Origin: Candidatus Hydrogenedentota bacterium
GTDB lineage: Bacteria > Hydrogenedentota > Hydrogenedentia > Hydrogenedentiales > CAITNO01
Reading direction: 5' to 3'
Assembly: GCA_903922535.1 (NCBI GenBank)
Contig: CAIXUF010000896.1
Span: 1 to 7,981, forward strand
Length of the DNA stretch: 7,981 nt
Positions 1 through 6,236 of the stretch are shown here, piece by piece. Position numbers and translations under genes: made by a program. The notes beneath the pieces are model-generated. The model searched no databases. It saw nothing but the letters and a program-made list of their open reading frames with translations, and had not been told where the DNA came from. Positions within the stretch are counted from its first letter, which is position 1, and each line of letters starts with the position of its first letter.

Positions 1-83
1 CCGCGGACGCGTCTTGGGCGCCTTGTCCGCACTTGCCCTGCGTATCCAAACAGACTCCCGGAAATGTCAAACTCTTACTGCCA

Positions 84-100
84 CCCCGGCAGAGCCGGGG
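84..100 (-). terminator. Stem-loop downstream of the barrel-protein gene, possible terminator
   Basis: A perfect 7-bp inverted repeat (CCCCGGC, loop AGA, GCCGGGG) lies about 63 to 79 bases beyond the stop codon of the minus-strand gene ending at 163. It is GC-rich and compact, as expected of a terminator hairpin. No T-run follows it in the minus direction, so it is not a classical intrinsic terminator. It could equally be a 3' processing or stabilising hairpin, or a small REP-like palindrome. Apart from this hairpin, nothing was recognised in bases 1-162. Confidence 0.35.
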
Positions 101-162
101 GAACTCCCTTGGGGATTAGGATTCTCGGCGGGTGGAGCCAGTTTTGCCGGCCACCCTTCATG

Positions 163-1716
163 CTATTTTTTGGCCAGGCCCTTTGTGTATTGCGCGAGGG
201 TATACAGGGCCCAGTCGGAAAACGCGCCGGCGTTGTACCAGTTGTCGCTCTTGGCCGGTGATTCTCCGGTCTCGAAATCCCGGCCCCAGGTGGAGAACTG
301 GCCGTCTTCGTATTGCTCGGCGCAGATGGCGTTGGCCGCCGCCTTGGCCTTCTCCAGATAGATGCTTTCGCCGGTGGCCCTGTGCAGTGCGATGAGCGAT
401 AGAATCCAATTGGCCGTATGGCCGTCCATCGGCCACCAGCAGACAAACTGTTCGAACACCAGCGGGCCCTTCACGCGCACCGGAGAAGACTCGTTTCCGG
501 GACCGAAGGTGACAAACTGATCCTCGATCCAACGGTTCAGGCGGACGGCCTGGGGAAGATAGGCCGGGTTCTCATCCTTGTGCCGGCAGAGATAGCGGAC
601 CAACTGCTGCGCCGGCATTTGGGAGAGATTCGTGTAGAACCGCATTTCGCCCACATCCTCATAGGCCGCCTTCCAGTTGTTGGTCGTGCACACGTAGGCC
701 AGCGCCCATTCCAGCGCGCGCTGTGCGGCCATGGCCCGGCGCGCGTCGAATCCGTACGCGTCGAGTTTCTCCGCCAATTCCACAAATTCCATGACACTGC
801 AATTGTACTGCTCGGTCACCGCGCCGGTTGCGGGGTTGACCCGGTAGGGAAAGCTCCCGTCCGCGTTTTGGAATTTGACGGTGGTGTCGGCGATGTGCCG
901 GGCATAGGCCAGATAAGGCTCGTGCCGGGTCACCGAATACAGGTCGACGAAACTTATCGCAACCCAGGACGCCCGAAGCAGGTTGACCGCCTCGCCTTCG
1001 ACGCTTCCGCCGAACTTGCCCTTGGTGATGGTCGAATAAGGGAAGAGGGGCAGGGCGCCGCTGTCGGGCTGGCGGTGTTCCAGCGCCCAGTCGGCACTGG
1101 CCCGGGCAAGCCGAAGCGCTTCCGCGCTTTGGGGGCCGTCGTTCTTGATGTGCCCCAGAAAAGCCCAGATCAGGTTGTTGATGGTGATGCAGGGATAGCT
1201 GGCCTCGTGGTGGGGCGTGGCGGCCCAAATCCAGACCGGCACCCCCGGCTCGTGGTAGGGCGCGGTGGTGTTGTGGTCGGACTCATGAATCAGGTAGGCA
1301 ATATTTCGGTCCGCCGCAGCGCCCCAATCGGCGGCCGGTTCGGAGAAGCCCGCGAAATCAGGGGCCTTCACCCGTTCACTGCTTTCCTCCCGGAGCAATG
1401 CCCCCTGCGCATCCTTCCAGGTGAAGTCCAGCGTGAACTTCTTGGCGCCTATCTGTTTCCACACGCTCTCCAAGTCCAGCACAGGTTTCGCGGACTGAAC
1501 CGTCCACTCTTGTCCTTCCTGACGAATGACAGCCCGGAATGCCTCGGTTCCCGGAATGGGCAGCATATGGAACACCGGCGCGTCGATAAACTGTTTGCTG
1601 AAGGCATTGGAACCGGTGATGAAGCGTTGGGGAGTGTCCCCATCGACCGCTTGGGAGGACTGCGCCACACAAAGTACCGAAAACAGCGTCACGAATATGG
1701 GAAAGGCATGTTTCAT
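163..1716 (-). CDS. Secreted (alpha/alpha)-barrel protein, putative carbohydrate-active enzyme of unknown family
   Basis: The product is 517 residues. The ATG at 1716 is chosen because AAGGAG stands six bases upstream and because it begins a typical signal peptide (MKHAFPIFVTLFSVLCVAQS, cut near SQA at 21-23). The open frame continues upstream to 3012, but that part is antisense to the fucosidase gene and is not coding. Residues about 40-130 look beta-rich. From about 175 to the end the protein is helical, with recurrent hairpin-turn motifs: DGSFPYRVNPATG near 286-298 and DGQFSTWGRDFETG near 471-484. This is typical of alpha/alpha toroids found in polysaccharide lyases, epimerases and several glycoside hydrolase families. 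A His/acid-rich stretch at 144-171 (H144, E145, D147, H148, H155, E156, H169, H170, E171) could be an active-site or metal site. No specific family was recognised. Divergence from a GH29 fucosidase suggests, but does not prove, a role in glycan breakdown outside the cytoplasm. The fold call is moderately sure; the activity is unknown. Confidence 0.85.
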   Translation of the reverse strand: MKHAFPIFVTLFSVLCVAQSSQAVDGDTPQRFITGSNAFSKQFIDAPVFHMLPIPGTEAFRAVIRQEGQEWTVQSAKPVLDLESVWKQIGAKKFTLDFTWKDAQGALLREESSERVKAPDFAGFSEPAADWGAAADRNIAYLIHESDHNTTAPYHEPGVPVWIWAATPHHEASYPCITINNLIWAFLGHIKNDGPQSAEALRLARASADWALEHRQPDSGALPLFPYSTITKGKFGGSVEGEAVNLLRASWVAISFVDLYSVTRHEPYLAYARHIADTTVKFQNADGSFPYRVNPATGAVTEQYNCSVMEFVELAEKLDAYGFDARRAMAAQRALEWALAYVCTTNNWKAAYEDVGEMRFYTNLSQMPAQQLVRYLCRHKDENPAYLPQAVRLNRWIEDQFVTFGPGNESSPVRVKGPLVFEQFVCWWPMDGHTANWILSLIALHRATGESIYLEKAKAAANAICAEQYEDGQFSTWGRDFETGESPAKSDNWYNAGAFSDWALYTLAQYTKGLAKK

Positions 1717-1722
1717 TCTTCG

Positions 1723-1728
1723 CTCCTT
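1723..1728 (-). promoter_or_regulatory. Ribosome binding site for the gene at 163-1716
   Basis: The minus strand reads AAGGAG, six bases before the ATG at 1716, inside an A-rich leader. It fixes the start within an open frame that runs about 1300 bases further upstream. Confidence 0.8.
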
Positions 1729-1843
1729 TTTTGCTGTGTTGCCGGGCCGGCTCCTGATCAAATCGCGCGTGTCCAAAGACCGGTGACCGCGTCGGTCCGA
1801 GAATGGACGGGTGCGATCCGGTGGCGATGTATCCGACTTGTTC

Positions 1844-1872
1844 ATTATGTCGCAGTGAACTTGCGCGGTCAA
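1844..1872 (-). promoter_or_regulatory. Sigma70-like promoter for the barrel-protein gene
   Basis: On the minus strand there is a -35 box TTGACC (1872-1867), a spacer of exactly 17 bases, and a -10 box CATAAT (1849-1844). Each hexamer differs from consensus by one base. Transcription would begin near 1837, giving a 5' leader of about 120 bases before the ATG at 1716. The assignment rests on sequence match alone. Confidence 0.5.
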
Positions 1873-1899
1873 GGACATGCGCGGCCTGCTTCGTTCACT
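1854..1899. promoter_or_regulatory. Inverted repeat spanning the divergent promoters, candidate operator
   Basis: AGTGAAC at 1854-1860 and its reverse complement GTTCACT at 1893-1899 are separated by 32 bases. The first arm sits within the spacer of the minus-strand promoter. The second abuts and overlaps by one base the -35 box of the plus-strand promoter. Each half-site could therefore control one of the two divergent genes. The arms are only 7 bases and the spacing is not a whole number of helical turns, so chance is a real possibility. No regulator gene is in the window. Confidence 0.3.
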
Positions 1900-1927
1900 T
1901 GTAATCGGCATTCTGCCCCCCGATAAT
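1899..1927 (+). promoter_or_regulatory. Sigma70-like promoter for the fucosidase gene
   Basis: A -35 box TTGTAA (1899-1904), a 17-base spacer and a -10 box GATAAT (1922-1927) face the fucosidase. The -10 differs from consensus at one position and the -35 at two. Transcription would start near 1934, leaving a leader of about 80 bases before the ATG at 2014. It is partnered by an equally spaced promoter on the other strand, which makes the pair more credible than either alone. Confidence 0.45.
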
Positions 1928-1938
1928 GGTGTCATAGG

Positions 1939-1955
1939 ACCAGCCCCGTGCTGGT
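1939..1955 (+). other. Small stem-loop in the fucosidase 5' leader
   Basis: ACCAGC (1939-1944) pairs with GCTGGT (1950-1955) around a five-base loop, starting about five bases after the predicted transcription start. It could stabilise the mRNA 5' end or be incidental. There is no sign of a riboswitch. Confidence 0.2.
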
Positions 1956-1998
1956 ATGTGAAGTGCATTATCCTTGGGCCGCGTGCCCGGGCACTGAG

Positions 1999-2004
1999 AA
2001 AGGA
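1999..2004 (+). promoter_or_regulatory. Ribosome binding site for the fucosidase gene
   Basis: AAAGGA lies nine bases before the ATG at 2014. The upstream in-frame GTG at 1948 has no comparable site and would add 22 residues that do not look like a signal peptide. This site therefore supports the shorter start. Confidence 0.6.
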
Positions 2005-2013
2005 CCGACCAAA

Positions 2014-3474
2014 ATGACCCTTGCCATGGTGAGCCTGTTGACGCTGGGACCCCTTTTTGCCGCCACCGCCGAAGCGCCGAAGCCCTATGGTGTCCTGCCG
2101 AGCGAACGGCAACTCCAATGGCATGCGACGGAGTTCTACGGCTTCATCCATTTCACCACCAACACGTTCACCGACAAGGAATGGGGCTATGGCGACGAGT
2201 CGCCCTCGGTGTTCAACCCCACGGACTTCGACGCGGACCAGATTGTGGGCGCCGCCCGCACCGCGGGCATGAAGGGGCTTGTTCTCACCTGCAAGCACCA
2301 CGACGGGTTCTGCCTCTGGCCCTCGAAGTACACGGACCATTCGGTGAAGGAAAGTCCCTGGCGCGGCGGCAAGGGCGACGTGGTCCGCGAAATATCCGAC
2401 GCGTGCCGCAAACAGGGGCTCACGTTCGGTGTGTACCTTTCGCCCTGGGACCGCAACCAGGCCACCTACGGCAGCCCCCAGTACATTGAGTACTACCGCA
2501 ACCAGCTGCGCGAACTGCTCACCAATTACGGACCCATCTTTGAGGTGTGGTTTGACGGCGCCAACGGCGGCGATGGCTGGTACGGCGGCGCAAAGGAAAA
2601 ACGCAGCATTGACCGCACCACCTACTACGGGTGGGATGTGACGCGGCAGATTGTCCGTGAACTCCAGCCCGCCGCCATGATGTTCAGCGATGTCGGCCCC
2701 GACATCCGCTGGATAGGCAACGAGGGCGGCCATGCCGGCGATCCCTGCTGGGCCACCTACACCCCCCACGGACTGGACGGTCAGGCGCCGTGCCCCGGAC
2801 AGACCAAGTATGAGGAGGGCGAGAACGGCACGCGCAACGGTGAGTTGTGGATGCCCGCCGAGGTCGACGTTTCCATCCGTCCCGGCTGGTTCTATCATGC
2901 GAAAGAGGACAAAAAGGTTCGCACCCCCGAAAACCTGATGAAGATCTACTTTGAATCCGTCGGGCGCGGCGCGAACCTTATTCTCAACCTGCCGCCTGAT
3001 CGGCGCGGCCAAATCAACGATATTGATCTTGCCTCACTGCGTGAATTCGGCCGCCGCCTCGAAGCCACCTTCGGCACGGATCTCGCCCGCGGTGCGAAGG
3101 CCGAAGCCAGCAACGTTCGCGGCGATGACGCAAGGTACGCCGCCGCGCATGTCAATGACGGTGACCGCAACAGCTACTGGTGCACCGACGATGCCCAGTT
3201 GACGCCCGAACTCACGCTCGACCTCGGCAAGAAGACCACCTTTAACGTCGTAAGCCTGCGCGAATACCTGCCTCTCGGTTTGCGCGTGGATGGCTGGGCG
3301 CTTGACCAGTGGGACGGCACTGGATGGAAAGAATTCGCGAAGGGCACCGGCATTGGCAACCGCCGCCTCTGGCGCGGCGAGGACATCACCACGGACAAGG
3401 TGCGCCTGCGCATCACCAAAGCTGCAACCTGCCCCGCCGTTGCGGAGTTTGCGCTGCATCTGGAAGCCAAATAA
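2014..3474 (+). CDS. Secreted alpha-L-fucosidase, GH29, with C-terminal F5/8-type binding domain
   Basis: The 486-residue product should hydrolyse terminal alpha-L-fucose from glycans outside the cytoplasm with retention of configuration. A short signal peptide (residues 1 to about 21, ending ATAEA) precedes a GH29 TIM barrel at about 25-350. Family landmarks are FYGFIHF at 41-47, CKHHDGF at 93-99 and EVWFDGA at 177-183. By family knowledge D181 is the nucleophile. E237 in the IRWIGNE motif is the likely acid/base, as in the GH29-B subgroup that prefers alpha-1,3/1,4-linked fucose; this subgroup call is inference. Residues about 355-486 form a discoidin-like F5/8 type C domain (HVNDGDRNSYW, then LTLDLG), usually a sugar-binding module. 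The gene is divergent from the secreted barrel protein, with which it may share control. Its stop is one base from the end of the SUMF1 remnant on the opposite strand. The catalytic features look intact. Confidence 0.95.
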   Translation: MTLAMVSLLTLGPLFAATAEAPKPYGVLPSERQLQWHATEFYGFIHFTTNTFTDKEWGYGDESPSVFNPTDFDADQIVGAARTAGMKGLVLTCKHHDGFCLWPSKYTDHSVKESPWRGGKGDVVREISDACRKQGLTFGVYLSPWDRNQATYGSPQYIEYYRNQLRELLTNYGPIFEVWFDGANGGDGWYGGAKEKRSIDRTTYYGWDVTRQIVRELQPAAMMFSDVGPDIRWIGNEGGHAGDPCWATYTPHGLDGQAPCPGQTKYEEGENGTRNGELWMPAEVDVSIRPGWFYHAKEDKKVRTPENLMKIYFESVGRGANLILNLPPDRRGQINDIDLASLREFGRRLEATFGTDLARGAKAEASNVRGDDARYAAAHVNDGDRNSYWCTDDAQLTPELTLDLGKKTTFNVVSLREYLPLGLRVDGWALDQWDGTGWKEFAKGTGIGNRRLWRGEDITTDKVRLRITKAATCPAVAEFALHLEAK

Positions 3475-3475
3475 G

Positions 3476-3881
3476 TCAGGACGCGCACAGGCTCACCCCC
3501 AGGGTCTTCTGAAAGGACCGTGCCGCAGCGTTCTCTGCCTGCCGGCAAGGAACGCGCGCCCAGTTCCGGACCACCCGGAAGCCGATAGTGGTGTTCAATT
3601 TCGTCGGCGGCATGTCCCCCCGGAACGCGGAGCGGCAGTTCTGTCCGGTCACTTTCCGAGCGCCTCCGTGGATGATCTTTCGCGCCCCCGCCGCCGGTCC
3701 GGGAGGGTTGGTGACCGCATCGGCGGTGGGGGTCGGACCAGCCCCCGCCCCACTCCCATGCATTTCCGGCCATGTCATGGAGGCCCGTGAGACCGGGCGA
3801 TTTCAGCGCCACCACGTGGGCAAATTGATCGCCGATGTCCTGGGCATTGCCGGTCTGCCATCTCTGAAGGGCTGGGGCGGT
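3476..3881 (-). pseudogene. Truncated, frameshifted SUMF1/FGE-sulfatase-domain remnant
   Basis: Two minus-strand frames together give the C-terminal half of an FGE-sulfatase (SUMF1) domain. From 3881 the first frame reads ...QRWQTGNAQDIGDQ... then LTGLHDMAGNAWEW, the family's GL-DM-GN-WEW motif. The match then jumps frame between about 3749 and 3722, near the run CCCCCGCCCC at 3742-3751. It continues as DAVTNPPGPAAG, IIHGG, NCRSAFRG and NTTIGFRVVRN, ending with TGA at 3478-3476. Only about 135 residues remain of a domain normally over 200. The N-terminal half is absent, because the sequence starts immediately after the oxidase stop codon and in its frame. The two cysteines used by true aerobic formylglycine-generating enzymes are not seen, and the usual RGGSW is HGGAR. 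The ancestor was thus probably a SUMF1-fold protein of another type, not a sulfatase activator. A sequencing error could explain the frameshift but not the missing half. Confidence 0.8.
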
Positions 3882-6074
3882 TTATGCGGGTGGCATTACC
3901 ACCAGCGGCCGCATCATGTCGTGTTCTTCGTGGTCCAGAATGTGGCAGTGCCACACATACTCGTAGCCCCCCGTGCGCGGACTTTCAGGCACAGCAAAGG
4001 GAACCTGCGGCAGCTTGAACTTCATGATCACGGTAGTAACCTCGCCGGGGTTTGACTTGAAAGTCTCCTTCCAGCCCAACTCCGTGGGCAGGGGGCCGCG
4101 GGCCGGTCCGGTGAATGTTGGTGCGGCTGTCTGTCCGACTGGCGTTTCGAGGTACTCCTCCACATCGAACGGCTGCCGGGACAGGAGTTGCGCATTGACG
4201 AGGTGGAAGTGGATGGGATGCGTGTCCCCTGTAAGGTTGACGATCTGCCACACCTCCGTGTCGCCGACGGTCGGGGTTTCCGTGGCGGAAGTGTCGTAAT
4301 GCCGCGAAAAATCTTCGGGACCGGTGGCAACGTTGTTGCCTTCCATCTGAATGAGGCGGCCAAACTCGTCAAATGTTTCGTTCAATGTCACTTGCCGTAC
4401 CGTGATTCCCGCACGGGTTGGAATGGGCAGCGGCACCGCCCTTGCCGTAAGCCAGTTGAACCACCAATCGGGGGCTTTCGGGTCTGGAACGGCCAGCGGC
4501 CTGTCGATTCCGGTGAAGAATGCGCCTGCCAGCGGGGTGCCCGGACCGATGAATGACCACCTGTCCTTGGCAATGGAGGAATCGTCCTGCTTGACCTCGA
4601 AACGCATGAGAACCTGGGTGTTGCCATTGGGATTGTCCGCGTTCGGATAATCGTTCACAGCATCGCCCATCGGGAACGGGGCCGGCGCGTCGTTGCACAG
4701 GATGTACTTCTTCCCGCCTTTTCCATGAAAGTTGACGACCACGTCCCAGCGTTCCGCGGGAGCGGTTAGTAGACTGCCGCCGGGATCGGCGGGGTCGACC
4801 GTGGGATTGCCGGGATTGCCCGGGTCATTCAGGGTGATGTTCATTCCCTTCGAGGGCACACTCACCGCGCGCGCCAGGAAGCCGCCTTCCGTTCCGATCA
4901 CGAGGAAGTCAGGTCCCGGCTTTTGGACATCGGGCTGGCCGGTTCCGTCGTCCTCGTAGAGCTGCAGGTTCAGGAACCGCGCCTGGCAGGCGTTCAGGAT
5001 GCGCAGACGGTAGCGGCGCGGGTCCACGGTTGCCTTGGGATAGGGCGTGCCGTTCACCAGCATCGTGTCCCCAAACATCTCCGGCACGCACGAGACAGCA
5101 GGCGGGGAGGGCATACCGGATTGCAGTTCCCAACGAAGGGGGTCGTATACATAGGGGTACCACAAACTGCCGGCGGTTTTCGCGCTGCCGGGAAAGGTGG
5201 GATCGTCCTGGGGCATGAAGATCTTGTCCTGAATAACGATCGGCAGTTCGCGTCCGCCGTCCTCGATGAATTTGGGCAGGCCTGCCCAGTTGACGAGGAA
5301 GCGTTCAAAATTGTCCCGGATGATATAGGCGGTGGCAATACCCGCATAGGCGTTGAGGCGGGTGGTTCCGAGGGCATGGTCGTGATACCACTCCATGCGT
5401 GCCGTTTCCTGATTGGGATAGTACACCTCTGCCTCGTCGTCAGGAACGGCCTCGCCGGGCCGCAGCACCTCGTTGCTGAGGAAACTCACCCCCTTGTTGC
5501 CCTGCGGATCCCACCACGCGAAGGGTCCCCCGTCGCTGATCCACGGCACAAAACCGCCGTGCAGGTGGGTCGAGGTCCGGTTCTGCGCGTCCATGGCACC
5601 CATGATTGTCGTGTCAACGGGCAGAATATGCGCGTTCGGCAGCATATTGCGGAACGTAATCTGCGTTGGCGTGCCCTTCGTGGCGATGATGATGCCACCG
5701 AGGTGTCTTGGCACGGGCGTGCCGTTGACGCCGAGTGCGGTTTCGGGATTGTAGCCCCACAGGGTGGTTGGGCCTGGCAGGTCGGGGTGCAACTGGTCGG
5801 AAAACTGCTCAATGTCGATCGTGTAGTGATTCGCGGCGACACCGCCCGGCCAGTTCCGGGTGCCGTCGGGCACGGCGACGGGAATGCCTCCGGGGCCTGC
5901 GCCGCGTAGTTCCTGGGTGAACTTGCTGATGCTTGGACTCTTGGTAAACTGCGCCTGGGCCGCGGTCGTCAGCACGCATGCCAGTACAAATGGCGCCAGG
6001 ATTGCCACCCTGGCCGCAGTTCGCCGAAAGCGTGCCATGCCCGGGTGTGCCGGTTGAAATGATGCCGTGTTCAT
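3882..6074 (-). CDS. CotA-like multicopper oxidase, exported
   Basis: The 730-residue product is a three-cupredoxin laccase-type enzyme that oxidises substrates at a type 1 copper and reduces O2 to water at a trinuclear centre. All four copper motifs are present: HLHGG (H170, H172), WYHDH (H231, H233), HPIHFH (H619, H622, H624) and HCHILDHEEHDM (H709, C710, H711, H715, M720). The HLHGG...SDGGP context is the CotA/bilirubin-oxidase signature. M720 would be the axial type 1 ligand. A signal peptide spans about 13-41 (cut after AQA), so it acts in the periplasm or outside. It is longer than Bacillus CotA (about 510 residues), with extra residues between HLHGG and HDH and between the two C-terminal motifs. 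The ATG at 6074 is chosen for its AAGGAG. The frame opens at 6203, but that extension runs through a stem-loop and has no good site. Met12 is an alternative start. Substrate (phenolics, Mn(II), bilirubin-like) cannot be told. Confidence 0.93.
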   Translation of the reverse strand: MNTASFQPAHPGMARFRRTAARVAILAPFVLACVLTTAAQAQFTKSPSISKFTQELRGAGPGGIPVAVPDGTRNWPGGVAANHYTIDIEQFSDQLHPDLPGPTTLWGYNPETALGVNGTPVPRHLGGIIIATKGTPTQITFRNMLPNAHILPVDTTIMGAMDAQNRTSTHLHGGFVPWISDGGPFAWWDPQGNKGVSFLSNEVLRPGEAVPDDEAEVYYPNQETARMEWYHDHALGTTRLNAYAGIATAYIIRDNFERFLVNWAGLPKFIEDGGRELPIVIQDKIFMPQDDPTFPGSAKTAGSLWYPYVYDPLRWELQSGMPSPPAVSCVPEMFGDTMLVNGTPYPKATVDPRRYRLRILNACQARFLNLQLYEDDGTGQPDVQKPGPDFLVIGTEGGFLARAVSVPSKGMNITLNDPGNPGNPTVDPADPGGSLLTAPAERWDVVVNFHGKGGKKYILCNDAPAPFPMGDAVNDYPNADNPNGNTQVLMRFEVKQDDSSIAKDRWSFIGPGTPLAGAFFTGIDRPLAVPDPKAPDWWFNWLTARAVPLPIPTRAGITVRQVTLNETFDEFGRLIQMEGNNVATGPEDFSRHYDTSATETPTVGDTEVWQIVNLTGDTHPIHFHLVNAQLLSRQPFDVEEYLETPVGQTAAPTFTGPARGPLPTELGWKETFKSNPGEVTTVIMKFKLPQVPFAVPESPRTGGYEYVWHCHILDHEEHDMMRPLVVMPPA

Positions 6075-6079
6075 CTTCT

Positions 6080-6085
6080 CTCCTT
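6080..6085 (-). promoter_or_regulatory. Ribosome binding site for the multicopper oxidase
   Basis: AAGGAG on the minus strand stands five bases before the ATG at 6074, within a purine-rich leader. It decides the start against the longer open frame beginning at 6203. No convincing -35/-10 pair was seen between this site and the stem-loop at 6144-6179. Confidence 0.75.
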
Positions 6086-6143
6086 TCCTTTCTGGGGCTG
6101 TCGCTGTTCTTGTTGATACGGTTATCGCGCGGCGGCACTGCTT

Positions 6144-6179
6144 GGGTTCCGGGGATGGATTGCTCCATCCCCGGAACCC
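6144..6179 (-). terminator. Perfect 16-bp stem-loop between the Fn3 gene and the oxidase gene
   Basis: GGGTTCCGGGGATGGA (6144-6159) and TCCATCCCCGGAACCC (6164-6179) are exact reverse complements around the four-base loop TTGC. The structure begins 57 bases after the Fn3-gene stop and ends 69 bases before the oxidase ATG. It is a likely transcription terminator or 3' end-processing signal for the Fn3 gene. In the minus direction no T-run follows; the short T-rich TTGTTT flank is on the plus-strand side. It is therefore not a standard intrinsic terminator, and an attenuator or mRNA-stability role for the oxidase is possible. Confidence 0.6.
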
Positions 6180-6236
6180 TTGTTTGCACTGCTTCTTCAG
6201 CATTCGGCGCGGTTTGCGCGCGGGATGCCCGTCCCG

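Noticed and set aside
1778..1797. Short inverted repeat GACCG/CGGTC in the barrel-protein leader
   Set aside because: Five-base arms in GC-rich DNA are expected by chance, and no other support was seen.
418..1926. A 502-residue open frame on the plus strand
   Set aside because: It is the antisense shadow of the barrel-protein gene and has no recognisable domain or good start site.
1948..2013. GTG start at 1948 for the fucosidase
   Set aside because: There is no Shine-Dalgarno sequence. It lies in the predicted leader hairpin and would place 22 non-signal residues before the signal peptide.
1717..3012. Upstream extension of the minus-strand frame to a 949-residue protein
   Set aside because: It is antisense to a clear GH29 gene, and a signal peptide with a strong ribosome binding site begins at 1716. 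High GC content keeps the frame open by chance.
4923..5909. A 328-residue plus-strand open frame
   Set aside because: It is antisense to the copper-motif-bearing oxidase and resembles no family.
6075..6203. Longer oxidase start at 6203
   Set aside because: The extra 43 residues cross the perfect stem-loop, lack a signal peptide and have no ribosome binding site.
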